From SHVO01 sp041906145 (GTDB lineage Bacteria > Pseudomonadota > Alphaproteobacteria > Rhodospirillales > Rhodospirillaceae): a DNA stretch of 64,000 nt. Shown here in pieces: positions 50,506 through 61,245 of the stretch. A program made the translations under genes and the position numbers. The notes under the pieces are model-generated. The model was not told the origin of the DNA and did no database searches. It saw only the letters and a program-made list of their open reading frames with translations. Position 1 is the first letter of the stretch. Each line of letters starts with the position of its first letter. The stretch is taken from the NCBI GenBank assembly GCA_041906145.1, contig JAYRJU010000004.1, positions 124,001 to 188,000 of the forward strand. The letters are read 5' to 3'.

Positions 50506-52089
50506 ATGAGTGACTTCGACCTTCAGTCGATGGACAAGGTCGTCGCCTTTGTGGGCGAGCCTGATGATCAGGTCCGAAAGGAGCTGCGTCAGATATTGAA
50601 CCATGCCGGCGTGAAGCAAGTCAGCGCCCATAGCAATCTTTCGAATCTCTCTAAACTGATTTCGCAGATACCGCCCGATTTATTGATCCTGGCGGACGAC
50701 CTTGGTCCCGGCGTCTTCGATTTTATTCGCGACATCCGCCACAACAAGGTCGGCACCAATCCTTTTGTGTTGATCACGACACTCATCGCGCCGAACCACG
50801 TCGATGCAGTCAAGCGGGCAATGCAGGCCGGCACCGATGACATCATCATCAAGCCCGTAAAGGAAGAGCAGCTTCTGCAGCGTCTGAAGCGCGTGACTGT
50901 CAACCGCGCCGCTTTTGTCGTCACCAGCGACTATCTAGGGCCGGACCGTCGCGCGAAAAACCGACCGTCGGCGATCCGGCGCATCAATGTCCTCAATACC
51001 ATGCTGGAAAAAGCAAGCGGCAGGGATTTGGATCTCACCAATATTCGCGACGCCGTCGATGGGTCGATGAATGAAGTTCTACAGGCACGCCTGGATTCAC
51101 ACGGGTATCGGTTGGGGTTCGTCTGTAACCTGATTTTGGAGGCCTACCAGACCAATCAGATTACCGGAGAAATCAAAGAGAAACTGGGGGTTTTGGTCGA
51201 TCTTTTGCGCGATGCCGCAAGAACCGCGGAACGCCTGGAAGAACGCGAATTGGCCCTCTTATGCGGCTCGCTTTCGCGCGATGTCGATTCAATCGCAGAG
51301 CGTTATGCGACGCCCACGAGCAAGGATATCGACCTCATCAAGAAGCTATCCCGGGCAGTTGTTTCTGCGGTGAAACCGCGTACTCCCCCTGATAAGCTGG
51401 ACCAAGAGACGCGCCAGGCGGCCGAGGTCTATCAGCAACGGGACCGGGCAAGTTTTGGCGAGGCGAGCGAGATACACCGTAGTCCGGGGGACCCGCCAGT
51501 CGTAGCGATGGACGAACCTATTATCGAAATCCTGCCGTTGTCGAAGGGCCAGTTCCTGTTCCGCCAGGGCGATCCGCCGACATCAGCGTACATCTTGAAC
51601 AGCGGCGCGATCGGCATATTCAAGGAATCCGACGGCAAGCGCATTCCCGTCGCGCGCGTGAAGAAGGGCGAATTCTTCGGTGAGATGGCAATCATCGATA
51701 GCCGCCCGCGCCGCAACTCCGCGATGGCGCTGGAAGACTGCACGCTGTCATTGGTTTCGAAGGAAATGATCGAGGACAAGCTTGCGGCGTCCGATCCGTT
51801 GGTGCGTACTGTTCTGCACATGCTCAGCAACAGCTTGCGCATGGTGCATGACGCATACGCGCCCAAAGGCCGCAGCATGTCGGACTCCGTCCGCGAAATT
51901 CGCGAACAAGCGCGGCATATCCGTGCTTATCTCGAAAGCGCCGCCGATGCGGCTGTTCGGAAAGAGGGAGCCGATGTGGCCCAGAAGGTCGGCACACTGT
52001 CCGAGGAAATAGCCAAACTGATCGAAAGCGTGCCGGACCTCGACCGCCGCACCCCGGCGGTTCCCACCGAAAAAGACCTCGCCGGTTAA
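50506..52089 (+). CDS. Response-regulator/cyclic-nucleotide-binding fusion protein
   Basis: 527 residues. An N-terminal REC domain (about 11-125) contains acidic residues, an Asp in LLILADDLGPG at the phosphoacceptor position and K in IIKPVKEEQL. A helical middle section (about 150-320) follows. A cNMP-binding domain (about 345-455) holds LSKGQFLFRQGDPPTSAYIL and the binding-cassette segment GEFFGEMAIIDSRPRRNSA. The last 70 residues are helical and charged. There is no DNA-binding domain, so the output is probably protein interaction. It lies 108 nt upstream of a Gld-like ABC operon. Confidence 0.8.
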   Translation: MSDFDLQSMDKVVAFVGEPDDQVRKELRQILNHAGVKQVSAHSNLSNLSKLISQIPPDLLILADDLGPGVFDFIRDIRHNKVGTNPFVLITTLIAPNHVDAVKRAMQAGTDDIIIKPVKEEQLLQRLKRVTVNRAAFVVTSDYLGPDRRAKNRPSAIRRINVLNTMLEKASGRDLDLTNIRDAVDGSMNEVLQARLDSHGYRLGFVCNLILEAYQTNQITGEIKEKLGVLVDLLRDAARTAERLEERELALLCGSLSRDVDSIAERYATPTSKDIDLIKKLSRAVVSAVKPRTPPDKLDQETRQAAEVYQQRDRASFGEASEIHRSPGDPPVVAMDEPIIEILPLSKGQFLFRQGDPPTSAYILNSGAIGIFKESDGKRIPVARVKKGEFFGEMAIIDSRPRRNSAMALEDCTLSLVSKEMIEDKLAASDPLVRTVLHMLSNSLRMVHDAYAPKGRSMSDSVREIREQARHIRAYLESAADAAVRKEGADVAQKVGTLSEEIAKLIESVPDLDRRTPAVPTEKDLAG

Positions 52090-52197
52090 CGATCCGGCGC
52101 GTTACAGCCCTTTCATTTCGCTCACGGTTCCGAGACTTGCACACCTGCGGGTGAACCCCTAATTTTTCGCCCGCGCGTAAGCGAAGCGGGGAAACGC

Positions 52198-53160
52198 ATG
52201 ACAGTGATGGTGGAAATCGATCAGCTTTCGAAGTCCTTTGGGGACTTCCGGGCGGTCGATGGTATTAGCCTGACGGTTTCAAAAGGCGAGGTGCTTGGAT
52301 TCCTCGGACCAAACGGCGCGGGCAAAACGACCACGATGCGGATGGTCGCGGGTTTCCTGACGCCAAGCGGGGGCACGGCCAAGGTCTGCGGGCGGGACGT
52401 CGTGCAAGACCCGACCGGCGTTAAGAGCATGCTGGGCTATTTGCCGGAGGGTTCGCCGTCCTACGACGACATGACCGTCGGCGGTTTCCTCAAATTCATC
52501 GCCGAAATTCGCGGGTATGAGGGGACGGAACGGAATGCCCGCGTTGAGAACGTTGTCGCGCGCTTAGGGCTCGGCGAAGTCGTGCATCGACCGATCGACA
52601 TCCTTTCGAAGGGCTACCGCCGCCGCGTAGGCCTTGCGCAAAGCATTTTGCACGATCCGCCGGTCTTGATCCTCGACGAGCCGACCGACGGTCTGGATCC
52701 AAATCAAAAACATCAGGTGCGCGCCCTCATCGCTGAAATGGCGGCGGAGAAGGCGATTATCGTTTCCACGCATATCCTGGAAGAAGTCGAAGCCGTCTGC
52801 ACCCGCGCCGTCATTATCAGCGGCGGCCGTGTCCTGGCCGACGGCACCGCAAGTCAGCTGCGGACTCGCCTACCAGAAAGTCACGCGATTTGCGTCGTGC
52901 TGCCGCAAGCGGCTGCCGCTGCCGCCGCGTCTCACTTCAAGGCGCTGCCCTCGGTAGCCGCAGTGTTTGAAACGCCGGCGGAAGAGGGGAACGTAAAACT
53001 CCGCATTACTCCGAAAGGCGAAGCGGCACTCGCAGCCGAGATTTCCTCCATCGTTCGCCAACAAGGCATCCCTGCAAGCGAGGTCTACCAGGATCGCAGC
53101 AGCCTGGATGACGTTTTCCGGCTTATCACGACCGGCGCCGCGCCGCGCGCAGCCGCTTGA
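52198..53160 (+). CDS. ABC transporter ATPase (GldA-like)
   Basis: 320 residues from ATG 52198, with CGGGGAAACG upstream. Walker A GPNGAGKTT, signature SKGYRRRVGLAQ, Walker B VLILDEPTDG, and H-loop STHIL are intact. The C-terminal 90 residues match the extension of export-type ATPases of the GldA/DrrA type. It is the first of four adjacent genes, all in one direction, that match the Gld-type system. Confidence 0.88.
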   Translation: MTVMVEIDQLSKSFGDFRAVDGISLTVSKGEVLGFLGPNGAGKTTTMRMVAGFLTPSGGTAKVCGRDVVQDPTGVKSMLGYLPEGSPSYDDMTVGGFLKFIAEIRGYEGTERNARVENVVARLGLGEVVHRPIDILSKGYRRRVGLAQSILHDPPVLILDEPTDGLDPNQKHQVRALIAEMAAEKAIIVSTHILEEVEAVCTRAVIISGGRVLADGTASQLRTRLPESHAICVVLPQAAAAAAASHFKALPSVAAVFETPAEEGNVKLRITPKGEAALAAEISSIVRQQGIPASEVYQDRSSLDDVFRLITTGAAPRAAA

Positions 53161-53172
53161 TCAGAGGTTCCG

Positions 53173-53907
53173 ATGCGTAAAATTTGGATCATAGCCAAGC
53201 GCGAGTTGGCGGCTTATTTCGCAACGCCCGTTGCATTCGTGTTCATCGCGATTTTTGTCGGTCTGACCGGCGCATTCGCTTTCTACATTGGTGATTTTTT
53301 CGACCAGAACCAGGCCAGCCTCCAGAACTTCTTCAGCCACCACCCCTGGCTCTATGTTTTTTTGGTGCCCGCCGTGGCGATGCGGCTGTGGGCCGAAGAA
53401 CGTAAGTCCGGAACGATCGAACAGTTGCTGACGCTGCCGGTGACAACCACACAGGCGGTTCTGGGGAAATTTCTCGCGGCATGGCTCTTTTGCGGTATCG
53501 CGCTCGCGCTGACCGTGCCGATGTGGATCACCGTGAATGTGCTCGGTAGCCCCGACAACGGCGTCATCCTCCTCAGCTATGTGGGTAGCTTCATCGTGGC
53601 CGGCGCGTTCCTGTCGATCGGCATTTGCATGTCGGCTCTCACGCGCAATCAGATCGTCGCCTTCATTCTCGGCGCAGTCGTGTGCTTCCTGTTCACCATG
53701 AGTGGCTTGGACATGGTTTTGAACGCCTTCCGGAGCTGGGCGCCCGAAGCGGTCGTCGACACAATCGCATCATTCAGCTTCCTGACGCGATTTGACGGCA
53801 TGACCCGCGGCGTGGTCGCGGTTAGGGATTTTGTCTTTTTCTTCTCGCTGATGGCGTTCTGGCTGTTTGCCGCCATTCTTGCCGTTGATACGCGTAAAGG
53901 GGCCTAA
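53173..53907 (+). CDS. ABC transporter permease (GldF-like)
   Basis: 244 residues with six transmembrane segments and the ABC-2 pattern RELAAYFATPVAFVFIAIF near the start and EERKSGTIEQLLTLPVTTTQ. It is separated from the ATPase by 12 nt and from the next gene by 2 nt. It should form the membrane pore of the complex with the Gld-like proteins. Confidence 0.85.
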   Translation: MRKIWIIAKRELAAYFATPVAFVFIAIFVGLTGAFAFYIGDFFDQNQASLQNFFSHHPWLYVFLVPAVAMRLWAEERKSGTIEQLLTLPVTTTQAVLGKFLAAWLFCGIALALTVPMWITVNVLGSPDNGVILLSYVGSFIVAGAFLSIGICMSALTRNQIVAFILGAVVCFLFTMSGLDMVLNAFRSWAPEAVVDTIASFSFLTRFDGMTRGVVAVRDFVFFFSLMAFWLFAAILAVDTRKGA

Positions 53908-53909
53908 GC

Positions 53910-55793
53910 ATGCAGCGTATTGATTCACGCACTCTTGGCATCATCGGCATCGTTTCCGCCGCGGTGCTGTTCGTCGCGATCAACGTCGTTTCCAACACCT
54001 GGCTTCGCAACCTGCGCCTTGATGTCACGGAAGGCGCGTCTTACAGCACGTCGGCACAGGTCAAACCGATGTTTGCGAGCATCAAGGAACCCATCGTTGT
54101 GCGGGTTTACTTCTCGGAAGCGATCGGACGGGCCAGCCCGCGTCACGCCGAATACTTCCAGCGCGTGCGCGACCTGCTACAGCAGTACTCCGAACTCGCG
54201 AACGGCAAGATCAAGGTAGAACTCTACAACCCCGAACCGTTCTCCGATGTTGAGGATCGCGCGGTCGGCTTCGGTCTCCAAGCCGTTCCGCTGGGGCAAC
54301 TGGGTGAGGTGGGCTACTTCGGGCTCGCCGCCACGAATTCAACGGACGATCAGCAGGTGATCCCGTTCTTCAATCTCGAGCGGGCGCAGTTCTTGGAATA
54401 TGATCTCGCAAAGCTCGTTTACAGCCTGTCGGAGCCGGATCAGCCTAAAATCGGCCTCATCTCGACGCTGCCCATCGAAGGCGCGCCCGCGATGCCTAAC
54501 ATGATGGGCATGCCACAACAGCAGCCGCGTCCCTGGGCGGTGCTCGGCCAAATTCGCGATACGTTCACGATCGAGACCTTGAACCCAAGTATCACCTCGA
54601 TCCCGGCGGATATCGACATCCTAATGTTAGTCCAACCCGATGGACTTTCTGACGCGGCGGCTTATGCCATCGATCAGTTCATCCTGCGCGGCGGCAAGGC
54701 CTTGGTTTTCGTCGATCCCAACGCTGAGTCTGCCGGGATGGGCGGGCCGCCGGGGGGAGGTGATAAGCAGGGCATCAATAAGCTGCTCTCGGCGTGGGGC
54801 GTACGGATGGTTGAGGGACAAGTGGTCGGCGACATCGAAGCGGCCGCCCGTGTCGGCATCCAGGCCGAAGGCCGTCCCGTCGCCGCCGACTATGTGGCGT
54901 GGCTCCAGCTCCGCGCCGGGCACTTCGATACCAGCGACGCTATCACCGGTGACCTCCAGCAAATCAACCTCGGTACTTCGGGTGTCTTGGAGAAGCTGGA
55001 CGGGGCGACAACAACTGTCACGCCGCTCATTTCCACTGGCGTGAAGTCGATGCGCATGCCCGCCGACAAGTTCATGGGGCTGCCGGATGTCGTGACCTTG
55101 TTCCGCGAGTTCAAGCCTCAGAACAAGGCGGAGATCATCGCGGCGCGCATCTCGGGCCCGGCGAAAAGCGCATTCACTGAGGCGCCCAAGATGGAGGGAG
55201 CTCCCGCGATGGCGCATTTGAGCGAATCGAAGCAACCAATTCAGGTTGTCGTCGTCGCCGATACGGACATCCTCGGGGATCGCTTCTGGACGCAAAACAG
55301 CTCGTTCCTCGGTGAGCAGATCGTGGTTCCGACCGCGGACAATGCGAACTTCGCCATCAATGTGCTCGAGAACCTGACCGGTTCGCCCGCGCTTTCGGCA
55401 TTGCGCGGCCGCGGTGTCAAAAGCCGCCCGTTCGAGCTGTTGGAGTCCATCCGTCGTGACGCTGAGATGCAGTATCGGCAGACGGAGCAATCACTCACCG
55501 GCCGTCTCGAGGAGCTGCAAAAGAAGGTCAGCGCCATGCAGGTCCGTGAAGATGGGCAGGGGCAGGCCATCTTGAGCGATGAAGATCAGCGCACCATCGA
55601 AAGCTACCGCGGCGACATTCTCGCGACACGCCGGGAACTCCGCGAAGTGCAGCGTGCTTTGCGTGAGGACATAGACAGGCTGCAGGGAATTTTGACCTTC
55701 GTGAATATCGCCGTAGTGCCGATCCTGTTCGGCCTTGGACTGATTGTTTTCGCGACCGTGCGGCGACGCCGCCGCCGGTCGGCAGCTGTATAG
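53910..55793 (+). CDS. GldG-like ABC accessory protein
   Basis: 627 residues. A membrane segment near the N-terminus (GIIGIVSAAVLFVAINVVS) and another near the C-terminus (ILTFVNIAVVPILFGLGLIV) flank a large periplasmic domain with RLDVTEGASYSTSAQVKPM and DILMLVQPDGLSDAAAYAIDQ typical of the GldG/DUF of this family. The coiled region near 530-590 is Gln/Glu/Arg-rich. Known members are essential to Bacteroidetes gliding, but in proteobacteria the role is unknown. Confidence 0.8.
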   Translation: MQRIDSRTLGIIGIVSAAVLFVAINVVSNTWLRNLRLDVTEGASYSTSAQVKPMFASIKEPIVVRVYFSEAIGRASPRHAEYFQRVRDLLQQYSELANGKIKVELYNPEPFSDVEDRAVGFGLQAVPLGQLGEVGYFGLAATNSTDDQQVIPFFNLERAQFLEYDLAKLVYSLSEPDQPKIGLISTLPIEGAPAMPNMMGMPQQQPRPWAVLGQIRDTFTIETLNPSITSIPADIDILMLVQPDGLSDAAAYAIDQFILRGGKALVFVDPNAESAGMGGPPGGGDKQGINKLLSAWGVRMVEGQVVGDIEAAARVGIQAEGRPVAADYVAWLQLRAGHFDTSDAITGDLQQINLGTSGVLEKLDGATTTVTPLISTGVKSMRMPADKFMGLPDVVTLFREFKPQNKAEIIAARISGPAKSAFTEAPKMEGAPAMAHLSESKQPIQVVVVADTDILGDRFWTQNSSFLGEQIVVPTADNANFAINVLENLTGSPALSALRGRGVKSRPFELLESIRRDAEMQYRQTEQSLTGRLEELQKKVSAMQVREDGQGQAILSDEDQRTIESYRGDILATRRELREVQRALREDIDRLQGILTFVNIAVVPILFGLGLIVFATVRRRRRRSAAV

Positions 55794-55804
55794 GGAGAGC
55801 GGAC

Positions 55805-56851
55805 ATGAGACAGAAAACGGTCTTCGCTCTCGCCGGCGCCGCGGCCGCCGGAGCGGTTCTCGCCATAGCCGCCGTCATCACCCAGCCGCGCGTTGAAACG
55901 TCGTCGGGTAACGGCGCGCCGGTATTCCCCGGCCTAGCAGAAAAACTTCAGGAAAACTTGAAGTCAGTTGTTATTCGTCATGCCGGCGGAACGATCTCCC
56001 TCGACCGCGACGGCAACACCTTCCATTACCGTGAACGCGCCAACTATCCGGCGGACCCGCAGAAGGTGGTCGACCTCGTAGTCGATATCGCACGTCTGAC
56101 GAAGCTTGAGGGAAAGACAAATCAGCCCGACCGCTACGCACGGCTCGACCTCCAGGACCCAACGGAAAAAGGCTCGAACGCCAAACAAGTGACCTTGCTG
56201 GATGCGGGCGGCAAGGAAATGGCAACGTTGATCGTCGGAAAACGAAAATACACGCTCGGCGGTAAGGAGGGCGGCACTTACATCCGGCTGCCGGGCGACG
56301 CGCAGACGTGGCTTGCGCTTGGAGAAGTGAATCCGGGTGTTGCACCGCGTGATTGGCTTGCCAAGGATATCGTAGATGTGCCGGACGCCGCGGTTAAGCG
56401 CGTCACCATCACCACTCCCAAAGGAGAACGGGTGATTGCCGCGCGCGGCGCGGACGAGAAATTCGCGATCGAAAACCTGCCGCGCAATGTTGCATTGGAA
56501 AGCGATTTCACGGCCGAGGAATACAGCCGAATACTCGCTGGCCTACAGGCGGACGACATCGCGCCAGCCGAACAGATTCCCTTTCCCAAGGACAAGACCT
56601 ATACGGCGGTCATAGAGACGGTGGAGGGATCCACCATCACCGCCGAGATGACGGAAGCCAACGGACAAAGCTGGATCAAGATTTCGGCCAATCCGGCAGC
56701 TGGCCTCGCGGCGGAAAGCAGCGCGGCGCAAGCCATGGCGGGGATCAAGGCGCGGGGTGAGGGACGGGTTTTCCAAGTGCCGGCTTACAAGGTCGCGATC
56801 ATGAAGCGAACCCTCGCGGACCTGCGCAGTAAGCCCGGCCAAGCCGGCTAA
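55805..56851 (+). CDS. DUF4340 protein
   Basis: 348 residues with one N-terminal membrane anchor (TVFALAGAAAAGAVLAIAAVI) and a periplasmic domain containing VDLVVDIARLTKLEGKTNQPDRY and TYIRLPGDAQTWLAL, the DUF4340 pattern. DUF4340 genes are regularly found next to GldG-like genes and are thought to be part of the same envelope complex. The start follows GGAGAGCGGAC. Confidence 0.85.
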   Translation: MRQKTVFALAGAAAAGAVLAIAAVITQPRVETSSGNGAPVFPGLAEKLQENLKSVVIRHAGGTISLDRDGNTFHYRERANYPADPQKVVDLVVDIARLTKLEGKTNQPDRYARLDLQDPTEKGSNAKQVTLLDAGGKEMATLIVGKRKYTLGGKEGGTYIRLPGDAQTWLALGEVNPGVAPRDWLAKDIVDVPDAAVKRVTITTPKGERVIAARGADEKFAIENLPRNVALESDFTAEEYSRILAGLQADDIAPAEQIPFPKDKTYTAVIETVEGSTITAEMTEANGQSWIKISANPAAGLAAESSAAQAMAGIKARGEGRVFQVPAYKVAIMKRTLADLRSKPGQAG

Positions 56852-56923
56852 TCTATTTAGCTTGGCTGGATTTTCCCGTTTGGCTGGTGCACCATTTGGC
56901 CGGGAATGGGGGGAGATTTTACA

Positions 56924-57118
56924 ATGGGTAAACTTGCCTTGCTCCAGGCCGTGTACGCGGTCACTGGGATCATGTTTTTTGTGCGAGACCTGATGGTTGA
57001 GCGGACGCCGATGGATAAGGCAATGATCAACGCCTTCATCTGGCCTTACGCTCAGTTCCAACTCATGAAAGTCCACATCCTGATGTGGATCAACTCTGCG
57101 CTTGCGATGATCCGATAG
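56924..57118 (+). CDS. Small membrane protein
   Basis: 64 residues from ATG 56924, with GGGGGGAG 8 nt upstream. One hydrophobic segment (LALLQAVYAVTGIMFFV) and a second near the end (HILMWINSALAMIR). No family recognised. It could be co-transcribed with the ABC genes or stand alone. Confidence 0.45.
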   Translation: MGKLALLQAVYAVTGIMFFVRDLMVERTPMDKAMINAFIWPYAQFQLMKVHILMWINSALAMIR

Positions 57119-57265
57119 TCAGCCGCGGTCTCGGGTGCTTTTCCATTTTTCGTACGCTTTGTGAAGGCGCTCGCGTCTCAGTTGGCAACCCTTGCATGGC
57201 AAGGCCAACGCCAGACCGGCGATGATCGCGACGACAACGCCGCAAATCGAGAGGATTGCCGTCAC
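57119..57265 (-). CDS. Small single-pass membrane protein with CKGC
   Basis: 48 residues from GTG 57265, whose start overlaps the stop of the ferredoxin gene (GTGA). One membrane helix (ILSICGVVVAIIAGLALAL) is followed directly by PCKGCQL and a basic tail. Its overlap with the ferredoxin gene suggests coupled translation. The CxxC next to the membrane could bind metal or form a disulfide. Not recognised in any family. Confidence 0.4.
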   Translation of the reverse strand: MTAILSICGVVVAIIAGLALALPCKGCQLRRERLHKAYEKWKSTRDRG

Positions 57266-57618
57266 GGCGCGGGAGCGTCGGCGGAGACAAGGGGTAGAGA
57301 TTTCCGCCGCTCGGCTTCCGCACGTACCGCTGCCATGATTTTTTCGATCTGAGAGGCGCTTACGTCGCCTTCCAAGCTGATGAAATCGGCGCCCTGAATT
57401 TTGATCGTGGGACCATGCAGACAATTGTTCATGCACGGCCCACGAGTGACAGACGCGGGTAGGCGTTCTTCCATGATACGCTGCTCCAGCACGTCGGCCA
57501 CGCCGCGGCTGCCACGTCCGCCGCAGGACGGTAACTTATCGGTGTTCAGCCGCTTATTGATGCATACACGCACCGTGAACAGCGGCTTAGGGACGGGGAT
57601 CCATTCAGCGTCAATCAT
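57262..57618 (-). CDS. Thioredoxin-like [2Fe-2S] ferredoxin
   Basis: 118 residues. VCINKRLNTDKLPSCGGRGS and GPCMNNCLHGP form the CX(12)C and CX3C pattern of the thioredoxin-like ferredoxins. Related domains occur in NuoE and in (NiFe) hydrogenase modules, but stand-alone versions occur in many proteobacteria with unknown partners. It begins 9 nt after the Nudix gene and overlaps the following small gene. Confidence 0.8.
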   Translation of the reverse strand: MIDAEWIPVPKPLFTVRVCINKRLNTDKLPSCGGRGSRGVADVLEQRIMEERLPASVTRGPCMNNCLHGPTIKIQGADFISLEGDVSASQIEKIMAAVRAEAERRKSLPLVSADAPAP

Positions 57619-57627
57619 GTACCACCG

Positions 57628-58077
57628 TTAGTCCAAAGCCAGCGCTGCATCAATGATGCGCTGAGTCTCGCTCCAAAGGCCGTACGTCGGGAGCGCCGCC
57701 ACCGGAACCCATCTGGCATCGGTGGCGTCGTCGCCTGCCCGCGGTTCTCCGCCACCCCAATCAGCCCGGAAGTCGACCAGCGTCCAGTGTCCCGTCACAG
57801 CGCCGGCCGACCGGGTGATTCCGTCCACCACGTCGATCAGCCTGAGATTTATCACGGTGATGCCCGTTTCCTCCTGGACCTCCCGTACAGCAGTCTCGCG
57901 GATGGTCTCGCCCCATTCTTGGCGCCCACCGGGGACACTCCATTCCCCCATACGCGGCGGCTTGCCGCGCCGGATCAGCAGGACTTCAAGCCCAGCGCCC
58001 GTACGCTTGAGGACGACGGCGCCGATTCCGACGGAGGGGCGTTGGTGTTCGCCGCTTGGGACTGGGGGTTCAGTCAT
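57628..58077 (-). CDS. Nudix hydrolase
   Basis: 149 residues from ATG 58077. The Nudix box GGRQEWGETIRETAVREVQE followed by ETGI fits GX5EX7REUXEEXGU, so a pyrophosphohydrolase is expected. Similar to MutT/NADH-pyrophosphatase-like enzymes; substrate unknown. It diverges from the DUF502 gene, with starts only 14 nt apart. Confidence 0.85.
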   Translation of the reverse strand: MTEPPVPSGEHQRPSVGIGAVVLKRTGAGLEVLLIRRGKPPRMGEWSVPGGRQEWGETIRETAVREVQEETGITVINLRLIDVVDGITRSAGAVTGHWTLVDFRADWGGGEPRAGDDATDARWVPVAALPTYGLWSETQRIIDAALALD

Positions 58078-58091
58078 GCGATGATGATGGC

Positions 58092-58757
58092 ATGAACATG
58101 CCTCCCGCTCCAACGCCCGCGCCGCACGATGGGCGTCATCCAGTCGTTTCGCGCCTGCGGAACTACTTTCTGGCCGGTGTCCTCATCACTGCGCCCATCG
58201 CCATCACCCTCTATGTGACATGGTCGCTGGTCGACTATATCGACGCGGCGGTCACCAGCCTGCTGCCAGAGGCTCTCAACCCGCGCACGTACCTCGACGC
58301 ACCAGGGGTCGGCATCGTCATCCTGGTCATCTTCCTGACGCTGATCGGCTTCATCACGACGAACTACCTAGGCCGCATGGCCGTAAGGATCGGCGAGGGG
58401 ATTCTCAACCGGATGCCCGTCGTCCGCAGCTTCTACGGCGCGGTGAAACAGATTTTCGAGACCGTTCTATCGAAGCAGACCCAGTCCTTCCGCGAAGTCG
58501 TCATGGTCGAGTATCCCCGCAAGGAAATGTGGGCGCTCGGCTTCGTGATCGGCCGCGCGCCTCCGGAAGTCCAAAGCAAGATGGAAGAAGAGATTTACAG
58601 CGTCTTCGTTCCCACAATGTCCTTCACGTCGGGCTACCTTGTCTTCGTGCCGCGCAAAGATATGACCAAAGTGGATATGACGATCGAGGAGGCGCTGAAA
58701 ATGATCGTGTCCGGCGGCATCGTCGTCCCGCCCGCGAAAACGCTTACCCGAACCTGA
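58092..58757 (+). CDS. DUF502 membrane protein
   Basis: 221 residues. Two transmembrane segments (NYFLAGVLITAPIAITLYVTW and GIVILVIFLTLIGFITTNYLG) precede a soluble domain with RMPVVRSFYGAVKQIFETVL and MSFTSGYLVFVPRKD, the DUF502 signature. Family function is unknown in bacteria; plant members are membrane-traffic proteins. It ends 3 nt before the convergent recG stop. Confidence 0.85.
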   Translation: MNMPPAPTPAPHDGRHPVVSRLRNYFLAGVLITAPIAITLYVTWSLVDYIDAAVTSLLPEALNPRTYLDAPGVGIVILVIFLTLIGFITTNYLGRMAVRIGEGILNRMPVVRSFYGAVKQIFETVLSKQTQSFREVVMVEYPRKEMWALGFVIGRAPPEVQSKMEEEIYSVFVPTMSFTSGYLVFVPRKDMTKVDMTIEEALKMIVSGGIVVPPAKTLTRT

Positions 58758-58760
58758 GAA

Positions 58761-60863
<2,103 letters not shown>

Positions 60864-60873
60864 GGACTCCAGG

Positions 60874-60902
60874 CTGACAAATGGGACGTGACCCGTTATA
60901 CC
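60874..60902 (+). promoter_or_regulatory. Predicted promoter of sdhE-mfd
   Basis: CTGACA, 17 nt, TATACC: hexamers 5/6 and 4/6 of consensus, 26 nt before the sdhE start. The hexamers lie between divergent recG and sdhE. Confidence 0.4.
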
Positions 60903-60927
60903 GGAAGCACCCCACAGGAGGTCAATT

Positions 60928-61242
60928 TTGGCCCGTCCTGCGGGAATCTATTGTTTTGGACCCATGGAACCTCACCGGCCGACCGATCCCAGGCGTAAGC
61001 GCCTGCTTTTCCGCGCCACGCACCGGGGCACGAAGGAGGCCGACCTCATTATCGGCGGATTTTTCGAGGAAACCGCAGCCAGCCTGCCAGAAGAACGGCT
61101 CTCGGAAGCCGAGGAATTTCTTGAGCTTTCCGACCTCGACCTGATGGACTGGATCCTGGGGCGGAAAGCAATTCCCGCGCGTTGGAACGGGTCCCTGCTG
61201 GACGATGTCCTGGCCTGGGAAAAGAAGAGGCAAGGCGGTTAG
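60928..61242 (+). CDS. sdhE: Succinate dehydrogenase flavinylation factor SdhE
   Basis: 104 residues from TTG 60928, chosen because a perfect AGGAGGT stands 6 nt upstream. An ATG at 60964 (MEPHRPTDPRRKRLLF) matches the usual family N-terminus but has no ribosome site. The family motif RGTKEAD is present (RGxxE), and the fold continues DLDLMDWILGR. SdhE/Sdh5 helps attach FAD to the SdhA subunit. Only 3 nt separate it from mfd. Confidence 0.88.
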   Translation: MARPAGIYCFGPMEPHRPTDPRRKRLLFRATHRGTKEADLIIGGFFEETAASLPEERLSEAEEFLELSDLDLMDWILGRKAIPARWNGSLLDDVLAWEKKRQGG

Positions 61243-61245
61243 AGG

